Assembly (NCBI RefSeq): GCF_021631985.1
Contig: NZ_CP070225.1
Span: 3,224,001-3,288,000 of the forward strand
Origin: Sandaracinus amylolyticus
GTDB taxonomy: Bacteria; Myxococcota_A; Polyangia; Polyangiales; Sandaracinaceae
Length of the DNA stretch: 64,000 bases
Direction of reading: 5' to 3'
The notes below the pieces were generated by a model. It was not told the DNA's origin, ran no database searches, and saw only the letters and a list, made by a program, of their open reading frames with translations. Made by a program: the position numbers and the translations under genes. Positions within the stretch are counted from its first letter, which is position 1, and the number at the start of each line of letters is the position of its first letter. Below, one piece after another: positions 44,478-53,144 of this stretch.

Positions 44478-44864
44478 TCAGCCGATCGTGCTCGCGGGCG
44501 GGGCTCTCGCGCGAGGTCGTTCGACGCGCGGCGCGGAGACGCGCTCCACCTCGCGCGCGGGGGTGACGATCTCCGCGATGCACGGACCGATCAGCGCCGC
44601 GAGGACCGGCGCCGGCGCGAGCGCCGCGAGGCCTCCGTGCTCGAGGCTCCCTGCGCCGTGATCGGGCGCCGGACGCTCGTCTCGCTCACTGCCTTCGTCG
44701 TCGTGACAGACGCCGTCGTGACAGTGCGTCGCCGCGCCCGCGCCGTGCTCGTGCGCGCCGAGCGACGCGTGTCGCGCGAGGTGCAGCGCTGGACCGACCT
44801 CGAAGCCGACGAGCCACGCGAGCGCGAACAGCAGCGCCGGGATCTCCCGCGCTCGCTCCTTCAC
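44478..44864 (-). CDS. His-rich exported protein, 128 aa (upstream of TonB receptor)
   Basis: A small protein with an N-terminal hydrophobic segment (ALLFALAWLVGFEVG) and a His/Cys cluster of about 30 residues (LARHASLGAHEHGAG, THCHDGVCHDD). A second hydrophobic segment (AALAPAPVLAALIGPCIAEIV) and an Arg-rich end follow. The cluster looks like a divalent-metal-binding site. The start is a GTG at 44864; the in-frame sequence further upstream belongs to the shadow of the trehalose gene. It lies 74 bp after that gene and 159 bp before the TonB receptor in the same direction. Confidence 0.65.
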   Translation of the reverse strand: MKERAREIPALLFALAWLVGFEVGPALHLARHASLGAHEHGAGAATHCHDGVCHDDEGSERDERPAPDHGAGSLEHGGLAALAPAPVLAALIGPCIAEIVTPAREVERVSAPRVERPRARAPPASTIG

Positions 44865-44938
44865 GCTCGCTCTCGAGCCCGGCCGCACGCGCGCATTCTC
44901 TCGCGTGCTCCCCTCCCCCGCGCAAGCCCCTCTCGCGC

Positions 44939-47146
44939 TCAGCGCCGCTCGAGCTCGCGCAGGAACGCGTCCGCCCACACCTCGGGCGTGCTCCGTCGCA
45001 CTCGCTCGAGCATCGGCGCGTGACGCGCGATGCGCTCCTCCACCGGCATCTCGAGCGCGCGCACCAGATCGCGCGCCATCCCATCGCGGTCGTGAGGGTT
45101 CGTGAGGATCGCGCCCTCGAGCTCGTCCGCTGCGCCCGCGAACCTCGACAGGAGCAGCACGCCCGGGCTCGTCGGGTCCTGCGCCGCCACGTACTCCTTC
45201 GCGACGAGGTTCATCCCGTCGCGCAGCGGCGTCACGTAGCCCACGTCCGCCGCGCGATAGAGCGCCGCGAGCTGTCCGCGCCCGTACGAGCGATACACGT
45301 ACCGCACCGGCATCCAGTGCGCCTCGCCGTGCTCTCCGTTGATGCGCCCGACCAGCGTCTCGATCGCGCGCCGCTGCTCCGCGTACTCCGGCACGTCGGC
45401 GCGGGAGGGCACCGCGACCTGCAGCATCGACACGCGACCGCGCCACTCGGGATGCAGCTCGAGCATCCGCCCGAAGGCATCGAGCCGCTCGACGATCCCC
45501 TTCGTGTAGTCGAGCCGATCGACGCCGAGCACGAGCTTGCGACCACGCAGCGCCACCTGCAGCTCCGCGATCTCACCCTCGCTCGCCGCATCGATCTCCT
45601 CGAAGGGCGCCGCGTCGATCCCGAGCGGGAACACGCCGACGCGCACCTCGCGCCCGTCGACGCGCACGCCCGACGCGGTCGCGGTCGCGCGCGCCAGCTC
45701 CTCCGCGCATCGCACGAAGCTCTGCGCATAGCGGCGCGTGTGGAACCCGACGAGATCGAAGGCGAGCATCCCGTCCATCAGCGCGCGCGACCACGGGATC
45801 GTCTCGAAGAGATCGAGCGCGGGGAACGGGATGTGGAGGAAGAGCCCGAGCGGTCCGTGATGACCTCGCGCGCGCATCGAAGCCGCGACGAGCAGCAGGT
45901 GATAGTCGTGCACCCACACCGTGCCGCCGGGCGACACCAGGCGCGTCGCCATCTCGCCGAACACGTCGTTCACCTCGACGTAGGCGCGCCACTCGCTCTC
46001 GTCGTAGCGCGCGCGCCCGGGAAACCCATGGAAGATGGGCCAGAGGCTGCGGTTGGCGAACCCGTTGTAGAAGCGCGCGTGCCACTCGGGATGGAAGTCG
46101 AACGACGCGCGCACCGGGCTCGACGTCTCGTCCACCGCGAGCTCGAGCGCGCCGGGACGACGCCCGCCGCTCCACCCGAGCCACACACCGCCGCGCGCCG
46201 CGAGCGCCGGCGCGAGCCCCGAGACGAGCCCACCGACGTTGCGCGCGCGCTCGCTCTCGCCCGCCGCCGCGCTCGGCGCGTCGGGCAGGCGGTTCGAGAG
46301 CACGAGGAGCGACGTGCCATCGCGCGCCCCGCGGGGGAGCGGGCGCGGGAACGCGAGCTCGCCGCTGGGATCCACCTCCTGTCGCGCGCGCAGCAACGTG
46401 CGCAGGAACGAGCGCACGGCGCGCGGATCGTCGAGCCGTGCCTTCGCCCGCGTGGGTCGATCCGCGTTGCCCACGAGGACTGCGACGTCGTCGTCGTGCA
46501 GCGCCGCGAACGTGTCCTCGTCGGTGCGATCGTCGCCGAGCGCGACGAAGAGCGTTCCCGGCGGCACGTGCCCGCGCACCCACTCGACCGCGCTGCCCTT
46601 GTGCGCGCCGCGATGCCGCACCTCGAGCACCTGATCGCCCTCCAGCAGCTCGTACTCCGGGTGATGGAGCGCCCACGTCTCGATCGCGTCCGACGCCTCG
46701 ACGATCAGCGCCTCTCGCGCGCTCTCGGGCACACGCCGGAAGTGCAGCGTGACCGACCACGTCTTGCGCTCGACGAGCGCGCCTTCGTGCGGTCGCGCGA
46801 GCCTGCGCAGCGTGCGCTCGATGGGCGCGGGATCGGCGCCGTGCAGCTCGAGCTGGGCCCACCCGCGCTCGTCGCGCCGCCACGCGCCGTGCTCCGCCGC
46901 GAGGAGCACGCCCGCCACGTCGCCGAGCCGCGCGTCGAGCTCGTCGCGCTTGCGCCCGCTCACCACCGCGACGCTCACCCCGGGCGTGCCCGCGAGGCCC
47001 GACACCAGCTCGCGCGTGGGAGGGTCCACGATCGCCTGAGCAGGCGTCGCTGCGAACGGGATCAGTGTGCCGTCGAGATCGAGGATCAGCGCGACGTGCG
47101 GCGCGCGCGCGATCGTCTCCAGCAGCTTCGGGCCTCGTGCGTCCAT
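44939..47146 (-). CDS. otsBA: Fused trehalose-6-phosphate phosphatase / trehalose-6-phosphate synthase (TPP-TPS order)
   Basis: A 735-aa bifunctional enzyme for trehalose synthesis. The N-terminal HAD domain (about residues 1-245) has DLDGTLIPF, SGRKRDEL, and the C-terminal KGSAVEWV and GDDRTDEDTF boxes of trehalose-6-phosphate phosphatase. The GT20 domain (about 278-735) has LVLSNRLP, WVHDYHLLLV, VGVFPLGID, VDRLDYTKG and PLRDGMNLVAKEYVAAQ of trehalose-6-phosphate synthase. Most known fusions place TPS first; here the order is reversed. The ATG at 47146 begins close to the HAD domain. It probably makes trehalose under osmotic or desiccation stress. Confidence 0.93.
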   Translation of the reverse strand: MDARGPKLLETIARAPHVALILDLDGTLIPFAATPAQAIVDPPTRELVSGLAGTPGVSVAVVSGRKRDELDARLGDVAGVLLAAEHGAWRRDERGWAQLELHGADPAPIERTLRRLARPHEGALVERKTWSVTLHFRRVPESAREALIVEASDAIETWALHHPEYELLEGDQVLEVRHRGAHKGSAVEWVRGHVPPGTLFVALGDDRTDEDTFAALHDDDVAVLVGNADRPTRAKARLDDPRAVRSFLRTLLRARQEVDPSGELAFPRPLPRGARDGTSLLVLSNRLPDAPSAAAGESERARNVGGLVSGLAPALAARGGVWLGWSGGRRPGALELAVDETSSPVRASFDFHPEWHARFYNGFANRSLWPIFHGFPGRARYDESEWRAYVEVNDVFGEMATRLVSPGGTVWVHDYHLLLVAASMRARGHHGPLGLFLHIPFPALDLFETIPWSRALMDGMLAFDLVGFHTRRYAQSFVRCAEELARATATASGVRVDGREVRVGVFPLGIDAAPFEEIDAASEGEIAELQVALRGRKLVLGVDRLDYTKGIVERLDAFGRMLELHPEWRGRVSMLQVAVPSRADVPEYAEQRRAIETLVGRINGEHGEAHWMPVRYVYRSYGRGQLAALYRAADVGYVTPLRDGMNLVAKEYVAAQDPTSPGVLLLSRFAGAADELEGAILTNPHDRDGMARDLVRALEMPVEERIARHAPMLERVRRSTPEVWADAFLRELERR

Positions 47147-47209
47147 CGGGGGTCCACGACACTCATGGTCACCGCGCCCGCGATGTCACGTCCGAAATCG
47201 CCACAGTGA

Positions 47210-47231
47210 GATCGTTTGACCTCAAACGATC
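47210..47231. promoter_or_regulatory. 22-bp palindrome upstream of otsBA
   Basis: Perfect 10-bp arms (GATCGTTTGA and TCAAACGATC) around CC, 63 bp before the otsBA start and next to a separate hairpin. It is AT-rich for this genome and could be an operator of otsBA. Confidence 0.5.
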
Positions 47232-47233
47232 GC

Positions 47234-47266
47234 GAGCGGCGCGCAGCGTCTGGCCGCGCGCCGCTC
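47234..47266 (-). terminator. Hairpin after lipoprotein gene 47281
   Basis: An 11-bp inverted repeat (arm GAGCGGCGCGC, 11-nt loop) starts 15 bp after the minus-strand stop at 47281. It probably ends the TPR/lipoprotein transcript. Confidence 0.6.
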
Positions 47267-47280
47267 GTCTCGTGGAAGGC

Positions 47281-48888
47281 TCAGACGCCGCCGTTGCCGA
47301 GGCAGGCGCGCGCCGCGCCGACGTGCACGCGACCCATCGTTCCGTCGCCGCGCACGTACGCGTAGACGATCGTGATCATCCCGCCCGTGGCCCCGAGCGG
47401 CTGGAAGGTGAAGTGCGCGGCGGTCTCGAGGATGTTGCCCACGCCGGGCGCGGGGATCTCGATCGGCGCGATGGCGTCCGGGAGCGGCTCGGTCTCGACG
47501 CTCGCGAAGCGCAGCGAGGTCGCGCCGACGCCCGGATCGCCCCAGAGCAGCCCGAACGCGCTCTCGCTGAAGCGCAGCGAGCTCATGCTCACACGCCCTT
47601 CACCCCACGGCATCGCGTAGGTCGTCGCGGTGTCGAAGCCGCACTCGGAGAGGCGCGCGTCGGGCGCGCAGTTGCCGCGCATGATCTCGATCTGGCTCGC
47701 CTGCGGCACCAGCACCGTGTACGCGACGAGGCCCGCCGTCGGCGCGCGGAGCACGTGCACCGCGGGCTCGCCGGTGAGCGGGAGCATCGGGACGATGCGC
47801 GTCCCGTTGGGCTCGCCCCCCGCGACGCCGTTCCACACCACGATGCCGTCCTCGTAGCCGGGGAACACCGCCGCGCGTCCGTCGGAGCGCGACCATCGGT
47901 CCTCGCCCGCGTCGGGCGAGATGCGGGTGAGGGTCCCCGCGCCGGGATCGATCCGCACGAGCCCGCGCCGGCGGTTCCCCGCCTCGAGCCACGAGCCCAC
48001 CACCGCGACGTCGTAGCTGCTCGTCCCGAAGTCGGCGGCCGGATGCACGAGCGCGGGCTGGCCTTCCACACGGAACATCTGGAACTGCGTGGGATCGGGC
48101 GAGAACGTCTCTTCCCCGCCGTTGCTCCAGCCGTCGGGGCGGAACTCGACGCTGCGCGCGTGGATCGCGCCGTCGGCATCGGCGAACAACATGCCGACGA
48201 AGCTCGTCTGCGTGGCCTCGTCGACCTGGTGGTCGTAGCCGATGTTGTTCGCGCCGGTCGGCAGCGGCTGGCCCGTGAGCTCGTGCAGCGTCTGCGAGGT
48301 GAGCGTCGCCGCACCGACGGTGGGCTCCGAGACCATCACGGTCCCGCGGCCGTCGTCGATCTGCCAGAGCACGAGCGCGCGGCCGGGCTCGCCGCCGTAC
48401 GCGCGCACCCGCAGGCGATGCGGTCGGTTCGGCGGGCCCTGGATCGGGCGCGCCTCGACGAAGCCGAGCTCGTCGACCTCGGCGTTGAGCTGCAGGTCCA
48501 CCGGCGCGGTCGACGCGCACGCCTCGTCGATGCCGTTCGCGCAGATCGGCGTGGCGCCCGGATGGATGTCGGCGTCGTCGTCGTCGCAGTCGATCGGCGT
48601 CTCGGGCAAGCACTCGGCGATCAGGTAGCCGTCCTCGTCCTCGTCGCAGGCGTCGCACTCGCCGTCGTCGCACCACTGGTCGTCGTCGCACTGGTCGTTC
48701 GTCTCGCAGGGCACGGGCGCGGCGTCGACCGGCGCCTGCGCGTCGGCGGTGCCTCCGTCGTTGCCGCCGGCGTCGCCCTGATCGCTCGGCCCGCCCGTGT
48801 AGTCCGAGCCGTCGAAGAGCACCGAGCACGCAGGCAGCGAGATGCCCGCGAGCGCGATCACGATGAAGGTCCTCAGCGCGCGGCCCAT
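47281..48888 (-). CDS. Lipoprotein with MopE-like motif
   Basis: A 535-aa predicted lipoprotein (TFIVIALAGISLPAC, lipobox LPAC). Residues about 60-140 are Cys/Asp-rich, with DDQWCDDGECDACDEDEDG and CANGIDEAC, similar to the MopE metal-binding motif. The remaining 400 residues form a beta-rich domain with repeated GxxxVW and WxxGxxG-like segments, possibly a propeller. The ATG at 48888 overlaps the stop of the TPR gene by one base (TGATG), so they are coupled. The frame is open far upstream, but only in the shadow of other genes. Function unknown. Confidence 0.75.
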   Translation of the reverse strand: MGRALRTFIVIALAGISLPACSVLFDGSDYTGGPSDQGDAGGNDGGTADAQAPVDAAPVPCETNDQCDDDQWCDDGECDACDEDEDGYLIAECLPETPIDCDDDDADIHPGATPICANGIDEACASTAPVDLQLNAEVDELGFVEARPIQGPPNRPHRLRVRAYGGEPGRALVLWQIDDGRGTVMVSEPTVGAATLTSQTLHELTGQPLPTGANNIGYDHQVDEATQTSFVGMLFADADGAIHARSVEFRPDGWSNGGEETFSPDPTQFQMFRVEGQPALVHPAADFGTSSYDVAVVGSWLEAGNRRRGLVRIDPGAGTLTRISPDAGEDRWSRSDGRAAVFPGYEDGIVVWNGVAGGEPNGTRIVPMLPLTGEPAVHVLRAPTAGLVAYTVLVPQASQIEIMRGNCAPDARLSECGFDTATTYAMPWGEGRVSMSSLRFSESAFGLLWGDPGVGATSLRFASVETEPLPDAIAPIEIPAPGVGNILETAAHFTFQPLGATGGMITIVYAYVRGDGTMGRVHVGAARACLGNGGV

Positions 48889-49727
48889 CAGAAGCTCCCT
48901 CCGATCACGATCCCCGCGCCGTCGCGCGATGCCATCGGCAGCACCTCGATCGCGCCCGCCGTGCGCTCGCTCGGCGCGCTCTCGCCGGTGCCGACGATCA
49001 GGAAGATCACGCCGACCGCCGCGCCCGCGAGCGCGACGCCGAGGCCGACGTCGGTGACCGCCGCGAACGCGCGCATGGTCGAGAGATCGTCGTCGGTGCA
49101 CGAGCGCGTCGCGCCGCATCCGTTCGAGAGCGACGAGTCCTCCGCGATCGTCAGGGGACCGAAGATCACCGCGGTCACGAGCCCGAGCGCGGCGACCGAG
49201 AACCCCGCGATCGCGGGGACGTTGAGCGGCGCCTCGGCCTGCGGCGCGGGCTCGACCGGCGCGGTCGTCGTGGCCGTGGTCTCGGCGGGGGTCGTCGTCG
49301 CCGTCGTGGTCGTCGCAGGCTCGGTCGTCTCGGGCGTCGGCTCGGGCTGCGGCTCGGGCGCTCCGGTCTGCCCTCGCGCGATGCGCTCGCGGAGGTTGCG
49401 CAGTCGGATCTCGAGGTTCGCGCGGTTCTCGATCTCCGCGACCTCGGCGAGATAACGCTCGAGGTAGTCGGCGGCCTGCGGGAGATCGCCGAGGTTCTGG
49501 TAGCAGAGCGAGAGGTTGTAGAAGAGCTGCGGTCGATGGCTGAGGTCGTACGCGCGCTGGAACTCGCGCAGCGCGTCCTCGTACTCGCCGGCCTCGTAGT
49601 ACGACGCGCCCGACTCGAAGTGGAGCCGCGCGCGCTGATCGTCCTGGGCCTCCGCGTCCGCCGCGATGCACGCGATCGCGCACGCGCACGCCATCGCCGC
49701 GACCCATGTGTTCGTCGCTCGAAGCAA
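48888..49727 (-). CDS. TPR protein with C-terminal membrane segments
   Basis: A 279-aa exported protein. A signal sequence (WVAAMACACAIACIAADAEA) is followed by tetratricopeptide-like repeats (about residues 30-110, HFESGASYYEAGEYEDALREF and LFYNLSLCYQNLGDLPQAADYL cited by position). A Thr/Pro/Glu-rich linker and two hydrophobic C-terminal helices (IAGFSVAALGLVTAVIFG, GVALAGAAVGVIFLIVG) follow. The TTG start at 49727 has GGAGG 7 nt upstream; ATG codons in frame lack one. The gene overlaps the next by one base. Probably an envelope scaffold. Confidence 0.75.
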   Translation of the reverse strand: MLRATNTWVAAMACACAIACIAADAEAQDDQRARLHFESGASYYEAGEYEDALREFQRAYDLSHRPQLFYNLSLCYQNLGDLPQAADYLERYLAEVAEIENRANLEIRLRNLRERIARGQTGAPEPQPEPTPETTEPATTTTATTTPAETTATTTAPVEPAPQAEAPLNVPAIAGFSVAALGLVTAVIFGPLTIAEDSSLSNGCGATRSCTDDDLSTMRAFAAVTDVGLGVALAGAAVGVIFLIVGTGESAPSERTAGAIEVLPMASRDGAGIVIGGSF

Positions 49728-49893
49728 GTCGTCGCCTCCCTCGTCGCGATGATAGTCCGGCGCTTCGTTCGATGACCAGGCAGACGAATGTTGTCGACGG
49801 AATTCGCGCGATTGGCCCACGCGACGTCGCGGGCGCGTCCGATCGCCGAGGCTTGCTCTCGCGCGGACGCGCGCGGCACCATCTCGCCGCGCC

Positions 49894-50736
49894 ATGCGTC
49901 ACCGCGATCCACCGCGTGATCCCGACGCCGAGCCCGCGCCCGACGACATCTTCGCGGACTTCGTGCGCCGCGCGAACACCGAGTGGGTCGCGTCGGTCGA
50001 GGCGCTGCTGAGCGAGCCGGATCCGTCGACGCACGAGGTCGAGAGCGACGAGGTCATCGAGCTCGACGAGGTCACCGAGGAGCACGAGCCCGCGACCAGC
50101 GATCGCGGCACCGATCGCATCGTGCTGCTCACGAACAAGAAGTCGCAGCCGCCGCCCGAGCCCGAGCGCGATCCCGAGCAGACCGTGCGGCGCAGCGAAG
50201 CGGAGATCCTCGCATCGGCAGGCCCGCGCGCGCGACGTCGCCGGAGCGCGAAGGACGCGGCGTGGCGCAGCGTGGTGCCCGAGCGCTCCGAGACCACGCA
50301 GCGCGTCGAGGCCGCGCGCGTGGTGCCCGACGTGGCCTCGGTGCCGCCGCCACCGCAGCTCCCGCAGGAAGGCAGCGAGGACGGGCAGATGCCGGCGGGC
50401 GAGCTCGATCGGAAGCTCGCCGACATGGACGTGCTGCTTCGCTACGGGCACGCGTCGCAGGTCGGCGCCGAGCTCGAGTCGCTGCGTCTCGTGTACCCGC
50501 GCGATCTCCTCCTGCTCCGGCGCATCGCGGAGCTCTACGTCGTGCACGACATGCGCGGCGCCGCGCTCGAGGCGCTCTTCGCGCTCGCCCACGCGCTCTT
50601 CGAGCGACGCAACGTCGAGGGCATGAAGCAGGCGCTCGAGCAGGTGCGCGTGCTCGATCCGAGCAACGGCCGCGCGGCGCGCCTGCTCGCGCTGCTCGCG
50701 CGCCGCCCCGAGTCCCAGCCGCCGCCGCGACGCTGA
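49894..50736 (+). CDS. Hypothetical TPR-like protein
   Basis: A 280-aa soluble protein. The N-terminal half is low-complexity and acidic (Glu/Asp/Pro). The C-terminal half is helical, with repeat-like segments (ELDRKLADMDVLLRYGHASQ, cited at about residues 170-190) that resemble degenerate TPRs. There is no signal peptide. ATG at 49894, divergent from the TPR gene at 49727. The sulfotransferase operon begins 93 bp downstream. I do not recognise a family. Confidence 0.65.
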   Translation: MRHRDPPRDPDAEPAPDDIFADFVRRANTEWVASVEALLSEPDPSTHEVESDEVIELDEVTEEHEPATSDRGTDRIVLLTNKKSQPPPEPERDPEQTVRRSEAEILASAGPRARRRRSAKDAAWRSVVPERSETTQRVEAARVVPDVASVPPPPQLPQEGSEDGQMPAGELDRKLADMDVLLRYGHASQVGAELESLRLVYPRDLLLLRRIAELYVVHDMRGAALEALFALAHALFERRNVEGMKQALEQVRVLDPSNGRAARLLALLARRPESQPPPRR

Positions 50737-50829
50737 GCGCGTGCCATCCGTCCGGCGAGGATCCGATCGCGCGCGCCGACCGCTCCACGTGGCAGAATCC
50801 GCCGCGCGGAGGTTCCGTCGGACGGGCGC

Positions 50830-51657
50830 ATGGGCGAGCGCGAGAAGGTCGTCTTCATCGGTGGCGCGGGCCATTCGGGCTCGACGCTGCTGGGCCTGAT
50901 GCTCGGCGCGCACCCGCAGGTCTTCTACGCCGGCGAAGCGCGCAAGAGCCTCTTCCTCGGCGACGAGAGCAAGCCGCTCAAGAAGCGCGTCTGCAAGCTC
51001 TGCGGCCCGAGCTGTCCGATCTGGGGCGAGCTCGGGCGCGCGCCCGGCGAGGACCTCTACGCGACGCTGGTGCGCCGCACCGGGCGGCGCATCGTCGTCG
51101 ACTCGACGAAGAACCTCTCTTGGCTCGACGAGCAGCTCGAGACGCTCGGGCACCGCGACGTCGATCGCCACCTCGTCTTTCTCGCGCGCGACGGACGTGC
51201 GGTCGTGTGCTCGCGCCTGCGCAAGTACCCCGAGCGCAGCGCGCGCGAGCACGCCGAGGACTGGGCCGCACAGATCCGCGCGACCGAGGCGCTCGTCGCG
51301 CGCTTCCCGGGCACCGTGCTGCGCCTGCGCTACGAAGCGCTCGCGTCCGCGCCCGAGCCCACGATGCGCGAGGTCGCGTCGTTCCTCGGCATCGACTACG
51401 TGCCCGCGATGATCGCGCCGTGGACCACCGAGCAGCACCCGCTCGGCGGCAACAACGGCACGCAGTTCCTCATGCGCGGCACCGAGGGCGGCGTCGTCGC
51501 GCTGACCGACAAGACGCGCGATCACTACGGCGCGCATCCGCGCGGCATCGTCCTCGACCTGCGCTGGAAGCGCGAGCTGGGCGACGACGCGCGCGCCGCG
51601 TTCGACGAGGTCGCCGGAGACCTGAACCGCGCGTACGCGTGGGACGGAGAGACGTGA
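50830..51657 (+). CDS. Sulfotransferase (PAPS-dependent)
   Basis: A 275-aa cytoplasmic sulfotransferase. The 5'-phosphosulfate loop is GAGHSGSTLLGLML (about residues 11-24). The 3'-phosphate-binding region is FLARDGRAVVCSRLRKY. These bind PAPS; the acceptor substrate is not predictable. A CKLCGPSCPIW segment (about 55-65) adds four cysteines near the active site. Its stop overlaps the next gene's GTG (GTGA), and that gene overlaps the ABC transporter by TTGA, so the three are one unit. GGAGG lies about 14 nt before the ATG at 50830. Confidence 0.85.
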   Translation: MGEREKVVFIGGAGHSGSTLLGLMLGAHPQVFYAGEARKSLFLGDESKPLKKRVCKLCGPSCPIWGELGRAPGEDLYATLVRRTGRRIVVDSTKNLSWLDEQLETLGHRDVDRHLVFLARDGRAVVCSRLRKYPERSAREHAEDWAAQIRATEALVARFPGTVLRLRYEALASAPEPTMREVASFLGIDYVPAMIAPWTTEQHPLGGNNGTQFLMRGTEGGVVALTDKTRDHYGAHPRGIVLDLRWKRELGDDARAAFDEVAGDLNRAYAWDGET

Positions 51658-53144
51658 GAGCCAGCATCGAAGAAGGCGTCGTCGAGACGCTCCCCGGAAC
51701 CTACGCGCCGCCGGGCGCGCGACCGATCGAGCTCGTGTTCCGCACCGTCGGCGAGCGCACGAGCGACCTCGCGCTCCAGTTGGCCCTGCAGCACGTGAAG
51801 CCGACGCGCGCGCACGTGATCCGCGACGTGAAGCCCTTCGCGCTCGCGGTGCGCAAGATGCTCGAGATCGAGCACCACTGCGATCACGTCGTCCACATGG
51901 ACGCGGACTGCCTGATCCTCGAGGACATGCGTCCGTTCCTCGACGCGAACACGCTGCCCTACGTCGACTGCTACGTGCGGGATCGTTTCCGCGGGCGCAT
52001 CCACTGCGGCGTGCACGTCACGCGCATCGACGTCGTCGACAAGATGCGCTCCATCCCCGAGCCGCTCGACGATCTCGCGTACGTGCTCCGCCCCGAGTCG
52101 CGCCTGCGCAACATGGCGCTCGCCGACCTCGCGCTCGAGAAGCAGCTCAAGAGCTTCCACATCCTGCACGACCACTTCCAGCGCTTCACCGACATCTTCG
52201 CGAAGTACGCGCTGCGCGAGCTGCGGAGCCGCACCGAGTTCCAGAAGAAGCGGCTCGGCGCGTCGATGGCGCGCTGGGGCGAGGGCACCGACTACGACGT
52301 CGCGCGCCGCGCGGTGCAGCACGCGGCGAGCACGGTCCCCGAGGACGCGAAGGCGAAGCACGTCGAGCTCTACATCCGCAACCTCCCGTACATCGCGGAG
52401 GTCGAGGTCCGGAACATGGGCCTCGAGCAGAGCGGACAGGTCACGATGGAGGAGGTCGAGGCAGCGGTGAACGGCGATCCGACGAAACTTGGTCCGGCAC
52501 CCAAGAAACCGAAGGTGTTCGGGCTCGGCCTCTCGCGCACCGGAACGCGCTCGCTCACCGCGGCGCTCCACGTGCTCGGCTTCGACACGGTGCACTACCC
52601 GACCGATCGCGCGACGCTCGACACGCTGGTGCGCGGCGACGCGCGCTTCCCGCTGCTCGATCACTACGACGGCATGACCGACATCACGACGGCGCCGTAC
52701 TTCGAGGACTTCGATCGCCTGTACCCCGGCAGCAAGTTCGTGCTCACGGTGCGCGACACGCCGGCGTGGCTGCAGAGCTGTCGCAACCACTGGACCGGTC
52801 GCTCGGCGTACGAAGCCGCGTCGACGAGCGATCCGATCGCGGCCGAGGAGCACCGCGTGCACATGGAGATCCGCCGCTTCCTGCGCGCGGCGGTGTACGC
52901 GAGCTACGAGTTCGACGAAGCGCGCTTCGAGCGTGCGCATCGGCGCCACGTCGAGAACGTCACGCGCTACTTCGCGAATCGCCCGAACGATCTCCTGGTG
53001 CTCGACATCGCGGGCGGTGACGGCTTCGAGAAGCTCGCGCCCTTCCTCGGCGTGCCCGTGCCCGAGCAGCCCTTCCCGCACAAGGGGAAGCGGCTGAGCG
53101 AGCGCATGGCAGAGAAGCACGCGAACCTCGAAGTCGACGATTGA
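51654..53144 (+). CDS. Glycosyltransferase-like / sulfotransferase fusion
   Basis: A 496-aa protein with two parts. Residues about 20-200 look like a GT-A glycosyltransferase with a DxD-type HMDADCLIL near residue 82 and HCGVHVTRIDVV. Residues about 285-490 form a second sulfotransferase of the Sulfotransfer_4 type (VFGLGLSRTGTRSLTAALH, then TVRDTPAWLQSC and NDLLVLDIAGGDGFE). Fusion of these activities, next to a separate sulfotransferase and an exporter, suggests synthesis of a sulfated glycan or glycolipid. The GTG at 51654 overlaps the upstream stop. Domain calls are good; the product is inferred. Confidence 0.8.
   Translation: MRASIEEGVVETLPGTYAPPGARPIELVFRTVGERTSDLALQLALQHVKPTRAHVIRDVKPFALAVRKMLEIEHHCDHVVHMDADCLILEDMRPFLDANTLPYVDCYVRDRFRGRIHCGVHVTRIDVVDKMRSIPEPLDDLAYVLRPESRLRNMALADLALEKQLKSFHILHDHFQRFTDIFAKYALRELRSRTEFQKKRLGASMARWGEGTDYDVARRAVQHAASTVPEDAKAKHVELYIRNLPYIAEVEVRNMGLEQSGQVTMEEVEAAVNGDPTKLGPAPKKPKVFGLGLSRTGTRSLTAALHVLGFDTVHYPTDRATLDTLVRGDARFPLLDHYDGMTDITTAPYFEDFDRLYPGSKFVLTVRDTPAWLQSCRNHWTGRSAYEAASTSDPIAAEEHRVHMEIRRFLRAAVYASYEFDEARFERAHRRHVENVTRYFANRPNDLLVLDIAGGDGFEKLAPFLGVPVPEQPFPHKGKRLSERMAEKHANLEVDD

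Noticed and set aside
50785-50792. parS-like site (CCACGTGG within GCTCCACGTGGCAG)
   Set aside because: Matches only 11 of 14 positions of the myxobacterial consensus as I recall it, and lies far from parAB; chance is likely in GC-rich DNA. A genome-wide scan would decide.
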